DNA of 64,000 nucleotides from Hanleya hanleyi. Taxonomy: Eukaryota; Mollusca; Polyplacophora; Lepidopleurida; Hanleyidae. Each line of letters begins with the position of its first letter. Position 1 is the stretch's first letter. The notes under the pieces were generated by a model. It was not told the DNA's origin. It searched no databases and saw only the letters and a list, made by a program, of their open reading frames with translations. Both the position numbers and the translations under genes were made by a program. This document shows, piece by piece, positions 26,546-39,252 of this stretch. The stretch is from positions 1 to 64,000 of the forward strand of contig JAVTVY010033740.1 in NCBI GenBank assembly GCA_036873755.1, read 5' to 3'.

Positions 26546-29007
26546 ATTTAGAATACTGGTTGTCAGATGCGAGAAGATGCTCTGAAACGTTGCTGATAAT
26601 CCAAGGTGAAGAATCTATGGAGGCCATGTTCGAACGTTGACACTGAATAATTGGATAGTATTCCGCCGAGGTCACACTAACAATGTGAGGAAATGGCGTT
26701 ATTTTCACAAGATTTTAATTTTCCAATCACTTCAAAATAGGAAACATAGGAGATTATTTAAAATCTTAGTGTCGTCCAATAATAGAAATTACTTCTATGG
26801 ATCGAGAGTTTGAGACATTTGTGAAGCAATGAATTCAATACAGGAATCAGGTCCGCCATTCACGAGGCGACCCCGTTGTACAATATTGAAATTTTGTGTT
26901 AGCAATCGGTATACATGTTTCACATTATTTCAATGATACAACGCACCATAACAAAGATGGTGAAAAAAATACCGGCGTTTTGACAAGAAATCATATATCG
27001 CGTGAAACTTCATATAGTCAAATCTGTATCCAAAAAATGATGAATTTCAGCCAAGCTTTGATTGTGACTATATTCACTTGAACACCACATAGAATGTTGC
27101 CCTATGATGACCCCTTACCTGGGTGAAGCAGAATTAAACACGCAAATTTGTCCATTTTAACTAGTCATAGATATTAGCGACATTGAATAGCAAGCGTCAG
27201 ATCCGACATTCAATATTCAGCCGTCGTCCAAAATCACAACGGTTGGATCCATATACGTTTCTTTTTTATATTGTATATACTGTATATCTCAATAATGAGA
27301 ACCATTTAAAAAAAGGGGAGCAAAAAACTTCCTCTGATAGAGATTGACAGTCTGGCGATTCTAAGCATAGAGAAAACGTATAAGCCATACATGTCATCTC
27401 CCGACAATAGGTGTGATCAGTTAAATTTGGACAGTATATATAGGTTTCTTGGCGCTAGTGTTGAATTATCATTAAATGAACCTAAGTATGAAAACTTGCA
27501 ATAAATAGTGGCAATTTTGTGGCTAGGATATATCATGATGGCCACGTGATTAGGGAGTAGGACCGGTGATACAACCAGGATTCTTTTCATGCAAAGGTCT
27601 AGTTTTAACCGTGACACCTGAATAGTTAATGTTTTGGAATTAATTATTACTTCCTCCCCTCATATGACGTCACCAAAGGGCATTCCGAAAGTACGATAAA
27701 TTACATCTCAGTATAAAATTATGCAAATATAGACTATGTATATGTTTTTTTTTATATTACTGGCTGCCTAATTGCCTGCCCTATTATTACACAGGACTTT
27801 AGTATGAGAGAATCTTCCCTGGAGCATTTCATTTGACTTCACTAAGGGAGTGTTTCAAAATTATAATATACGATTGGGGATTTTCTTGCTCAAAAGAATT
27901 ATATATTTCAGTTGATGTTCAATTTTTTACATCTGCGTCGATAGCGAAGAAGTGAAGGAGGGAGATGACAAAAGTCATTAAAATTCCACGTTTTTTTATC
28001 GAACCATTTAACACCCGTTATTTTAAACTCGGTATAACCGATAACACGATAAACATCTGAAATAACAAGATAGTGCTATCTATATGTCACCCAACAATCA
28101 AAAACATTTGTCTCACATATACATTACATGTATATTACATCTATACATTATATAGTTTTGTTCACATATCTTGTCTCTATAAAATATAACTGAAGTCGTT
28201 CAAAGTGTCTCTTTTACTTCATATCTATATTTGTTAACGAGCCCAGCAGCAAATCACCATTCGCTCGCATTTTGGATGAAGAGTTCCTATAACTGACCTA
28301 TATGTCCCGAATCAGGCGTCGTACGACATTAATGCACATGACGGGTATTACTAGAATGGGAAGAGACCACTGATAGAAGCGTCAATCCTTGAGTGGTCAG
28401 GCAGCTGGTGTCATAGACGACGTGGGTTCAGTTTGGGTCTCATCAGTCCCATCACATCGCTGTGTGATGGACCATGCACTTACTGGTACATGTACCATCC
28501 CCAGACATCAGGGTCTCGCCGTACATTTGGGTAGGGCGCTGGTGCTCATGTTAAAATGTGTCGCAAATATCCCATCACGTCTCATTTTTTTGTTTCTGCA
28601 GGGAGCAAAGTATATCTCTTCTAACTGTTATACGGAATTAAACGCAACATAACAAGGGTGATGGAAACAAATACCGTCGCCATGACAATAGGTCACATGA
28701 CCCTACAGGCAAATGTACTGACCGCATATTTCTAAAAACATCATAAAAAACCAAGCTGATCCATGTGATGTATCCTAGTCACGCTTTTATTGTGACTGTT
28801 CATGTGGACATCTTGAGTGACATCATCACACGGCCCCTAGGACCGTCTGGAGCAGTATTAGATACAAATATTTAAGAACGATGATATTATAGCGCTAAAT
28901 TGAATTATGTGTCCTTTGGATAGAGGAAACGTGTTAATAGAATACAAGTGCTTATTCAGAACAACGAAGGACTTCATTATCAATTAGATTTACCAGTCAC
29001 AAACATG
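26546..29007. other. Intergenic; scattered repeat fragments only
   Basis: No gene recognised. A copy of the GCGTC..CCGNCATTCA..GCCGTCGTCC dispersed motif lies at about 27,188-27,230. Segments around 26,938-26,975 and 28,625-28,675 resemble each other (AACGCA..ATAACAA..ATGG..ATACCG), so they are probably two remnants of one repeat. Confidence 0.4.
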
Positions 29008-30129
29008 AGCAGTGTGACTAACGTCACAGGACCTACGAAGTAAAGTAGGCATTATGACTCGAACGCGAACTGAACTCTTGGAAATCCTCACCCCCAGTTG
29101 AAATCCTGCCTATATTAAAATGGGCACCGCCCAAGTCAGAATCGCCAGTGATTTTCATCAAAAATCACCAGAAATTTTCATCAAAAGTAGGTCAGCTCAG
29201 AACTTGTTGGTAACAGTCTCCTAATGCGCCTTCATTCCAAAAATAAATAACGATCGCCGATTTAATTTTACAATTTTTTAACTAAAGGAAACAGATTGAA
29301 TAATAAAAAGTTCAGTAGATTTCAAGCTTTACGTGTGAAAATACATTTACATCTCTTTAATGGTTTTCAGTGCCCTTGTCCAGGATCAAAACAACTTTTT
29401 GAATCGCATTATTTTCCCAACAATACAGCAAATTTTTATATATAGTACTATAGTAGAAAGGTGGCATTTATGTAGTTTACGGTAATTCAACTCAAGACCA
29501 ACACCTTCTCTGCACAAGATAATATTGATTCTATGTCATTCTCCTGAGCATAACCGGTACAAAGACGAATAAATAGCGTCTCTACATCACGTTGTTATCT
29601 AGATATATGAGACAACACATTTTGGGTATCGGCAATCTGATGAATGTACTATTCCGGTTTTCTTGTTTCGCATTATATTCTATGACGGTTGATCAGTGAT
29701 TTTCTTCATTGATAAACATTAAACCACCTCAGCTTCGTTTTGTGAATCGGAATTGCATTGCTGTGACACACCAACACACTCCGTGGCAGTGATTCTGTAT
29801 CCCCTAATCAAGGAATCAAAATGGATCAAGATTTGAAATGACAAGAAAAATTTAGACATGTTTTGTTTACACATGTAATTTTTTGTTTAAATTATATCCC
29901 AGTGTGATATATAGTCAATATTCAAGAGGTACAAAAAATATTTTCACATCATGATCAAAGTTACTTTATCTAGTTAAATTCTACCCAAAGAAAATAAATG
30001 AAGACCCTTTAAACATGCCGTCATGGCTTTGTTTCACCCTCAGTAAACTTTTATCATTGTTGCTCACACAGACTAATTTGAAAGATGATACTATGGTGTT
30101 CCATTTCGGCCATTTTTGCGTCGTGCGTC

Positions 30130-30515
30130 GCAGGCGACGTCGCCCGCCACGTCGCCCGCCACGTCGCCCTTCCCGTCGCCCTTCCCGTTGCGTTCTTATA
30201 ATGTTAAGAGATACAACGCGACGCGACGTCGCCCTTTTTAAACGCGACGTCTCCCACGACGTCGCCCACGACGTCGCCCGCGACGTCGCCCGCGACGTCG
30301 CGCGTCGCGCGTCGCTTTCATCAACGCGACGGGATGAGCGACGTCGCCCGCGACGCCGCCCTTCCCGTCGCCATTCCCGTCGCCCTTCCCGTCGTGTTCT
30401 TATAATGTTAATTGATAGAACGCGACGCGACGTCGCCCTTTTTAAACGCGACGTCGCCCACGACGTCGCCCGCGACGTCGCCCTTTCCGTCGCGCGTTGC
30501 GCGTCGCCTTCCGGT
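30130..30515. repeat. GACGTCGCCC-type GC-rich repeat, left arm
   Basis: Irregular 6-12-bp units built on GCGACGTCGC (itself a 10-bp palindrome), CCCGTCGCC and CACGACGTCG, broken by two copies of GTTCTTATAATGTTAA. Inverted counterpart at about 34,220-34,555. The arginine-rich open frame across it is a by-product of the repeat. Confidence 0.8.
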
Positions 30516-31263
30516 ATTTTAGGACAAAATCGATCTGCGCATGCTTAGGGAGCAGCTATTGCGATGTGGATCGTATGGCGAGGCCGTCATTTCATGAATG
30601 ATCTCTCCCACTATCGATGAAGAAAATGTCAGCGTAAATGAATAATGATTATCCTGCATTATCGTATAGCTTTTAAATGGTGTTAAATATTAGTCCATGC
30701 TTGGAATGATGCCTGTTATGAAGTTATCTCTCGGAAAGTCTGCAACTCGCTGTGTTGTACTGTACAAATTACATCTTCGCTTCCAAAAAATATACGCAAC
30801 CCCCACATCCGTACATCGTCTTGAATTTCTTTATTCCCATTGGATTTACGCGTGTATGTGTCTGTCGCTTTTCTGTGTGCTTTTATGTGTTTGTGTTTTT
30901 CAGTTGTTCTTACAGTATACCTCCTTATGTGACCACATTTACCAGGCCGCTGAAAATATCCTTTTATTTACTGCTGTCCAACACTGTATACCGTTACTTA
31001 ACCTGTCACGTCCCGACAGATTGTAGTGTAGATCTATAAGCTTTCAATTTAGCGGAGAGAGATAGTCCTATAACTCTCAAAATGAAAAAAAAATTATGAT
31101 GGAATTGAAGTTATTTTGTTCTTTCTACTCTTTCTAAGAACTGACTGAAGAATATTAGTACTTCTGTACTCTTTAACTCGTCCGGCATTTCCACGATCGT
31201 TCTAGACGATTGAACTTAAAATTCAGGACGAATTCTTGGAGTTCGAGTAAGTTGCTCTTAACT

Positions 31264-33221
31264 GCAGAGATTCTTTCCTCATTTTCAAGAAAAATATAAA
31301 AAAAAAATCATCCTTGAAACACAATTGTCGCCAAATGGCCTGAACAAAACCTGGAACAAAATCCATGAATTATTTTAAGAGTGCATATCAACGAGATTTG
31401 ATTTTTTCTTGAAATTGAGGAAAGAACCCCTGCAGTTACAAGGACGTAGACAAGTTTTCAGATTTGGGGCGGGGGGGGGGGGTATACTATGACAGCACAA
31501 TAAGGCGAGGGTCCAGGGGCCGCCTAGGCCCCGGAAGCTCCAGAATCCCAGAATCCCAGCGTTCTTGGCCTTTCCCAGTGAATAAAACTCAACATTAAAA
31601 CGCACACGTTGTAACCAGTTTTTTTTTTGTCTTTTCTTGCTTTTATGTGTGGGTATTTTATTTCCAGGGTTATTAAACCTCAAACTTGGTCAACACAAAA
31701 AACGCTGTGCACACTGATTAGCTCAGCGACTCATCCAGGTTGTGGTTTTGGAGGGAATACGTGTTTTGTACATTTTGGGAGGAATTTATACAGTAGTTTT
31801 GTGGGTTCCGAATCACGGTGACTTGCGGATCACTTTCCTAATGAACGCCTTATATTTCTTGCAATAAAGCATCTGTCTAAATCTTTTCTATTTTTATTGG
31901 AACGTCTGTTTCTGTGGACCCAAATAAATGTCGAACAACCGACCTGCGTTGTTTGTTTCTCGGTCAATTCGGCATGGTAATGCTTCCGGTACCACGCAAT
32001 GGCAAATTCACGCTGGGACAAAAACGCGTGTGATTTCTTAAGTGTTGAATCCACGAGAAATAAAATGGCTTTAAGTGGTATTTTCAGTATTCGTTTCAGT
32101 GACTGAATCATATGAATGGTCAAACACAATATCTAATGATTTGCGATAACCCTTATCTCGCCAGAATTGTAACATAATGCGGCATAATAATTTTAAGTCA
32201 CAGAACGGGATAGTCTTCACCCCCTCCCCCCCCCCCTTCTCCCACCCCACCACACACATACCAAAGATTTCAAAATTAAAGATTTCATTATTAAAATTGG
32301 GAAAATATATCTGTGTGTCCTTTCCTCTATTTTCTGTTGTCCAGATATAGATGCTAAATAGATGTCCGATGTCCATTTAGAGAGGTTATATATTGTAATC
32401 TTGAATATGCGAGTAGAATTCGTTCAGCTGTCAGAAACACGATGCAACGTGTGTGTAACTTTCTTAAATTTGAATCTGAATTCCATGCAGTATATCAGGT
32501 CAGATGGGGAAACATTTTCGACAGGTTTCTATTGAACCAGGTCTGTCAGGTTCAATCTTAAATGAATGGTGTCATCCGTGAACAAATAACAAACTATCGA
32601 AATCCTGAGAGAATTAATTTAATTAGTGAGGATAATTTTCATATATGACATGGTCAGACAGATCAGGCCGTCGTTGTCTATGAAAAATTTCTGCTTCAGT
32701 AATGGCAATCCAACAAAGTCCAGGCATGTGATACATCATTTTTCGCCTATTGGGATATTGGTGATAGATGACCACTCAGGCTTTACAAAAAAAATATATA
32801 TATATATATTCTCAGCGGCTGTAACGACCGCTAGATGGCGTGATCCGCTTCTTACCAAAGTGATTCGCAACTGCCCGCGCTGGTGCACTGAGACGGACAT
32901 GATTTTCTCATTGATTTACAAGTTCGATTAGAGAATTTATACATGCAATTATCGACGACAGATTTTCGTAGAAAATAAGGCCAAGAATCACTCTCAACTC
33001 TTAACAACACGAGCGCCAGCAGTCTAGATGTAAAAGGCGATTCGGAACTCCTCTATTAACTGTATGCTTAAACATGCCTCGTTTCCTCTGCTTGACCACT
33101 TTCCCCTCTGACAAACACGCAGTGGGGAATATGTATTTCACAATCACGTCTATTTTTTATTTGTCTTGCAAATATCGGGGGGAGGGGGAGGGGGTCCATG
33201 CCCCCCTTGTCTACGGCCATG
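31264..33221. other. Loop of the foldback element
   Basis: No conserved ORF. It contains poly-G (about 31,467-31,482) and poly-C (about 32,221-32,240) tracts and a short TA microsatellite (about 32,790-32,808). A weak extension of the arms (GTAGACAAG at about 31,448 versus CTTGTCTAC near 33,207) suggests the original arms were longer. Confidence 0.5.
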
Positions 33222-33604
33222 AGTTAAGTGCAAATTACCCGAACTCCAAGAACTCGTCTTAAATTTGAAGTTCAATTGTCGTCAAACGTCTAGTACGATC
33301 GTGGAAATGCCGGATAATTCGAAGAGTGTAGAAAAACTAATATTCTTCAATCAATTTTTAGAAAGAATAGAGAGAACATAATTCTCACAGTAAAATAACT
33401 TCAATTCCATCATAATTTCTTTTTTTTCTTCTTTTTGAGAGCTATAGGACTATCTCTCTCTGCTAAATTGAAAGCTAAATGATCTACTACAATCTGTTGG
33501 GACGTGACAGGTTGAGTACCCGTATACAGTGTTGGACAGCAGTAAATAAAGGGATATTTTCAAAGCCCTGGTCATTGTAGTAACATAAGGAGGTATACTG
33601 TAAG

Positions 33605-33850
33605 GATTTATTCATATTTATTTATTTCATTACAAAGTCAACAGGCCAGAAGACCCAATAACAGACTTCGGAAAGTTTAACGAGCTTACGTAATTATATA
33701 AAACATAAAAGTGGAGATATTAGCGTTGATATAACATGATTTTATATTTGATTGCCTGTTTCTTAAAAACTGTTTTCGTATTAAAAATATCATAAGATGG
33801 GTTTAATAAAAAGTCATTACATTAAACCATTGTTCTTGGGCAGTGGATAT
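33605..33850. mobile_element. ~245-bp insertion inside the right arm of the foldback element
   Basis: The arm sequence breaks after AGGTATACTGTAAG and resumes at about CTGAAAAATGAAAACACAC; the left arm is continuous here (CAGTTGTTCTTACAGTATACC). The insert starts with a TTTATTCATATTTATTTATT stretch, which could be a retroelement 3' end in reverse. Family not identified. Confidence 0.5.
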
Positions 33851-34780
33851 CTGAAAAATGAAAACACACAAACACATAAAAGCACACATAAAAGCCAAAC
33901 ACACATCCACGCGTGTACGGATGTGGGGGTTGCGCATATCTTTTGGAAGCGAAAATATAATGTGCACAGTACAACACAGCGAGTTACAGACTTTCCGAGA
34001 GATAATTTCATAACAGGTATCATTCCAAGCATGGACTAATATTTAACACCGTTTAAAAGCTATACGATAATGTAGGATAAGCATTAATAATTTACGCCAA
34101 CATTTTCTTCGTCGATAGTGGCAGAGCTGATTCGTGAAATGGCGGCCTCACCATACGACCCACATCGCAATAGCTGCTCCTTAAGCATGCGCAGCTCGAT
34201 TTTGTCCTAAAATACCGGAAGGCGACGCGCGACGCGCGACGGAAAGGGCGACGTCGCGTTTAAAAAGGGCGACGTCGCGTCGCGTTCTATCAATTAACAT
34301 TATAAGAACACGACGGGAAGGGCGACGGGAAGGGCGACGTCGCGGGCGACGTCGTGGGCGACGTCGCTCATCCCGTCGCGTTGATGAAAGCGACGCGCGA
34401 CGGGAAGGGCGACGTCGCGGGCGACGTCGTGGGCGACGTCGCGTTTAAAAAGGGCGACGTCGCGTCGCGTTGTATCTCTTAACATTATAAGAACGCGACG
34501 GGAAGGGCGACGGGAAGGGCGACGTCGCCCTTCCCGTCGCCTGCGACGCACGACGCAAAAATGGCCGAAATGGAACACCATATGATACCACATCTTTCTT
34601 TCTTCTGCTGGGTTATTGCACCAGGCTGACTTGGTTGATGTAGGATATTTCATCACCAGTGGGCAATCTGACCTGAATTTGAAGCCTAATGTGGTCTGTG
34701 ATGAAATGTTTGGATGTGAAATAGGATACACGTTAAAGGCCACAGTTTACATATATCTATAACAATATACTGAATTGTGT

Positions 34781-37331
34781 GTATTGAGGCTGGCAAGTTG
34801 GTAATAGCAGTGTAGATAAATGCACTAACAAACGATGGAAAATTAGCATTTCCTATTTCATAAAACAACTAGAACTCGTGGACTTCGAAAGACTGCCGTT
34901 ATCTGTGTGATTTTATGGTTTTGATGTTTGACTGTGATCTTTAGAAATACATAGTTTTTCCTATTTCCCAAAATGTGATCATGTGTATAGGTTGTGTTAT
35001 GTGTAATGCTTTAGTTACCTTTGACAGTCATAACAGGATGAAAGGTACGAAGCACAATAATTTGATAATTTATCCCATTAATTAATTTGATGCTTCAGAG
35101 AAAATTTTAATGAAAATCAGAGCGTCTGAAGTCCACCGACTTTAAAACTACTGATTTGGCTTGGAACCTTAACAATCAGTACCCAGCATGGAAAGCAATC
35201 TCGAGTGATATCCTCGTTATCCACATACCAAATCTGCAAAGAATCCGTTCAGGTTTTGGAAAGTTACCGTCCAGAAGTAACTATTTTTTTACTTGTCTTC
35301 CTGGTACTTCAGCTTGTCACCCCTTCACCATACTGTCATGTATTCCAACTAGTTTCTCCATTTTTTTTCATGCATTGTAGAATTTGAACACACGTTTTTC
35401 TTCCCTCGATCGGGAGACGTTGACGACACTGACAGATTTATCTCCTTCCTCTAGCTCTGCATTGCCAAGATCAATGTCCTCACTTCATGATGTTGATCAT
35501 CATCCTAACGCATGGCACGATCAAACGTAGAAACTTCTGCTCATAGCCGTGCAGTAATGGGTGATATCCGAGTATATTAGGGCATTTCCCAATTGGTCAC
35601 ATCTGATTGGTCCCGTGAGATCCGACAACGGCGCAATCACATTCATAAAACGAAGACACACCTCCAGAAAGCCATCGACTGAAAAGATCTCTTGGTGGGC
35701 CTCGAAATGCCCCTATCACAAAATAAAAAGCATATCATTTTTCTGTGAACTGTCGCCGATTTTATTTTTTTGAAATAGGTAAGGTCGTTTGTAATATGAT
35801 TTTTCTTGAGAAAAACAAATAAGCATGCTCCATTAGAGTGAGAACTAAAGTAGCTGATTCGCACAACTTCGTTTCTGTCTCGCATAGAATCCCCCAGTCT
35901 TGCGCCTCTGCACTCAAGTGAGACTGACATGTCTGAAATGCCCAGGTCAAAATATTTAAATACAGATAATTTCATTGGCTCGTTTAAATGCGGCGGGCAT
36001 GTGACTTGATGCTTCAGGAACAACTTTCGAACAGGATTATGTCCCTCCAGAAATATATCCTTTGTAGCCGAGAGGTGGCATCATGTGGAATACATGCCGA
36101 ATCATAGCATTGAGCTAAGGACAGTTTAAGCGAAACGTGAAATCCCCTCAGCATGCTAAGATGGATGTTGACTCGGTGGGCTCATTTCTCTCACCAGACT
36201 GTTCCACTATTAGGGAGTTCAGTGAAACATGTCAACAAAAGGTTCAATTATGAGATTAAATTTGTTGGAACGATATTTTCTTAAATATCCACTTTTTCAT
36301 CTATGTTAGTATTAAACCCAGAATAAAAACTTGAATTTGAAGAATTCAATTTTTGAGAAATTTTGAAATTGAGTTTTGCCCCAAACAATTGTTTTTTATC
36401 GATGGGAAAATGCGCGCGAAACACGCGCAAAAAAAAATGTGTTATAGTGGATAAATATTGAATTCTTCAAGAGATAAGTCGAGTTCCCAAATAAAAATGT
36501 CGTGACAAATAATTAAGTAAAATAATTGTTGTTGTTGTTGTTGCCTTCACTAGATCAACTCGCGAGTGCTACGTTAGCGTGTCTGGAGCAAGTCAAAATC
36601 GGCACGGGCAACGCAACGTTCATGTTAGCTGCCCGTGTTGGCAAGCACGATTTTCTTCCGATTAAAATACTCAGTGACAAAGTTTAATTCAGCTTTTATT
36701 CTCCGCAATAAAACGATCACTCCGCTCGTTCTGGTTATCGAATTGCTGTTGCCACACTTGATAGAAATACAGGCCAGATCGTGCCATCAATCTAGTGCAG
36801 TTCTTTTTATTTATCCATTAGTTTTGCCTTTCAAGCTTCGCTAACCACAGCGCCCTCAACGAGAAGATTAATTACATAAAGGGAGATCACTCCCAAGAAG
36901 CTGTCGTAAAAGTCTCGCGAGAGTCCATTTTACAGTATGCGCAAAGACATTTCCGCGCAGTTTTTTCGGGGGGATTTTGGATTTTGAGCTTCCGGTTTAG
37001 AATTTTACACAAACAATTTGGGCTTGAAAAACAGACTTCCGTTTATCTGAGACAGTCCAAATTGGTACGAATTTCTAGTTCAATATCTTCTCCACATTTG
37101 GCACTGTGACGGTAAGTCTCAACTCTGCTTTGTTTTTTCGCAATCTTGCGGACAAAGCGATTTTGGCCCCCATGAGACCAAGCTGATTCAATAAGACTGC
37201 GACGCTACGCGGCAGTCTTAATTACGGATGGCATATCCCACCAGATTTTGTACAGTGAAACATACAGCCAAGGGTTCCCGGTGGGCATGACAGTGCACTC
37301 GCTGAGCCATCAATAAATAATAAAAAAAAAT
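34781..37331. other. Intergenic; two small perfect hairpins and a GTT microsatellite
   Basis: No gene recognised. Hairpin CACGGGCA (36,603-36,610)/TGCCCGTG (36,630-36,637). Hairpin AAGACTGC (37,193-37,200)/GCAGTCTT (37,212-37,219). (GTT)n at about 36,527-36,541. On the minus strand ATGGCTCAGCGAGTGC (about 37,297-37,312) looks like a tRNA A-box and, next to A-rich sequence at 37,315-37,335, may be a SINE remnant. Confidence 0.35.
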
Positions 37332-37739
37332 AATTATAAATCAAATTTTCATCAGAATTCGGTCAGCTCAGAACTTGCTGGTAACAATGCCCTAATACAC
37401 GTTCATGCCAAAAATCAAGGTTCTAATGCCAACGGTTCTCCTTATTTTGCCGACGAAAGGATTCGGATGGACTGACTGACTCACTCACTCAGTACCGAAC
37501 AATTTGCGATCTGTAGCCTACTTCGTAGGAAAATACAATCACAATGATTTGTACAGAGAGCAAACTTCGGTGGTGAACCATCAGCCAGCAGAAGGCAGAT
37601 ATGCGAATCGTTGTCAATTCTTAGGAGATATTTGGCAGAAATAGGAAGATCAGGGCAGAGTTATGTACTGGTATAAGAGATAAGGATCTGTTTGCAGAAA
37701 AACGAAACAGAATACGAATGTATTGATACAAACATGGCA

Positions 37740-39252
37740 GTGTGACTATGCGTCACAGGACCTACGAAGTAAGGTAGGCATTAGGACTCCGATAGGCACT
37801 GAGCTCTTGGCTCTTGAATAAATAGCGTCTCTACATCACGTTATATGAGACAACACATTTTGGGTATCGGCAATCTGATGAATGTACTATTCCGGTTTTC
37901 TTGTTTCACATTATATTCTATGGCGGTTGATCGGTGATTTTCTTCATTGATAAACGTTAAACCACCTCAGCTTCGTTGTGTGAATCGGAATTGCATTGCT
38001 GTGACACACCAACACACTCCGTGGCAGTGATTCTGTATCCCCTAATCGAGGAATCAAAATGGATCAAGATTTGAAATGACAAGAGAAATTTAGACATATT
38101 TTGTTGTAATTTTTTGTTCAAATTATATCCAAGTGTGATATATAGTCAATATTCAAGAGGTACAATAAAAACCCAAAGTATGTCCTCATATTTTCACATC
38201 CATGCCAAGAAATACTGCATTGAAAAGGGTCCATTTAGCCTACCCTGTTTTATCGCTCTAATCAGCAAATGGCGGGGTCATATTTCTGCTGTCAAAATTG
38301 TATTTCCCTCCAAAGTCTTAACCCTTGAATCCAAGTCACACACTCTCTGATGCAAAGTAATGATTGTCCTAACTATCCGATTAGCACATTATGAACATGT
38401 CCTTGGTCATAGTGTACATATCATAACTCACATCAATGTTTTCTGCTATATTATTGCAATGATATGGTTTAACAATTTAAGTTGCAAACAGCGCTGATTG
38501 TTTGAGGGTATATGCAGTAGGCCTATGCTGTCGGGCAATTGTGGAATTGTCCCAGATGCACGTTAAGATTAACCTCAGTAATAGGGCCATGTGGCATACA
38601 GTGGAATGTGGATCAATGACAGGGTATTTTTAGCTGGACAGGACTCCGTGGTGGTAACTGATACTCATTAAACGCGATAAAACGCTGGAGCAAAACGGAC
38701 CACAGTTTTCTTGGCATGATGATCAAAGTTACTTTATCTAGTTAAATTCTACCCAAAGAAAATAAATTATGACCCTTTAAACAGCCGTCATGGCTTTGTT
38801 TCACCCTCAGTAAACTTTTATCATTGTTGCTCACACAGACTAATCTGAAGGATGATACCACATCTTTCTTTCTTCTGCTGGGTTATTGCACCAGGCTGAC
38901 TTAATTGGTTGATGTAGGATACTTCACCATCAGTGGGCAATTTGACCTGAATTTGAAGCCTGATGTGGTCAATGATGAAATGTTTGGATGTGAAATAGGA
39001 TACACGTTAAAGGCTACAGTTTACATATATCTATAACAATATACTGAAGTGTTAATTATAAATCTAATTTTAATCAGAATTATTTCAGATCAGAACTTGC
39101 TGGTAACAATGCCCTAATGCACGTTCATGCCAAAAATAAAGGTTCTAATGTCAATGGTTCTCCTTATTTTGCCGACGAAAGGATTCGTATGGACTGACTG
39201 ACTCACTGACTCATTACCGGACAATTTGCGATCTGTAGCCTACTTCGTAGGA
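37740..39252. mobile_element. Copy 2 of the TIR-type repeat, uninterrupted
   Basis: The left end CAGTGTGACTATGCGTCACA + GGACCTACGAAGTAAGGTAGGC and right end GTAGCCTACTTCGTAGGAA (39,235-39,253) are inverted. It preserves the empty target site TGATAC (38,853-38,858) of the 4.49-kb element found in copy 1. The tail 39,052-39,251 is nearly identical to 37,332-37,536. No ORF with family resemblance, so non-autonomous. Confidence 0.6.

Larger units (their letters stand above)
30092..34582. mobile_element. 4.49-kb foldback transposable element
   Basis: The element begins TATGGTGTTCC and ends GGAACACCATA, flanked by TGATAC at 30,086-30,091 and 34,583-34,588. Copy 2 of the host repeat has a single GATGATACCACATC at 38,851-38,864, which is the empty site. 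The left arm (30,092-31,263) and right arm (33,222-34,582) are inverted copies of >1 kb. The outer ~450 bp of each arm is GC-rich (ACGTCGC repeats) and the inner parts are AT-rich. Long arms with a repetitive outer domain are the foldback/TU-type layout. The loop encodes no recognisable transposase. Confidence 0.8.
29008..37536. mobile_element. Copy 1 of a TIR-type repeat (ends CCTACGAAGTA), interrupted
   Basis: The left end GTGTGACTAACGTCACAGGA + CCTACGAAGTAAAGTAGGC (29,011-29,051) and right end GCCTACTTCGTAGG (about 37,516-37,530) are inverted. The interior 29,570-30,091 and 34,583-34,775 matches copy 2 (37,740-39,050) closely. The copy is interrupted by a 4.49-kb foldback element and by 2.5 kb of unrelated sequence, and lacks ~0.55 kb present in copy 2. 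No transposase recognised. Confidence 0.55.

Noticed and set aside
30015..30548. 177-codon arginine-rich open frame
   Set aside because: It is the translation of the GACGTCGCCC repeat. The inverted arm gives a similar chance frame on the other strand.
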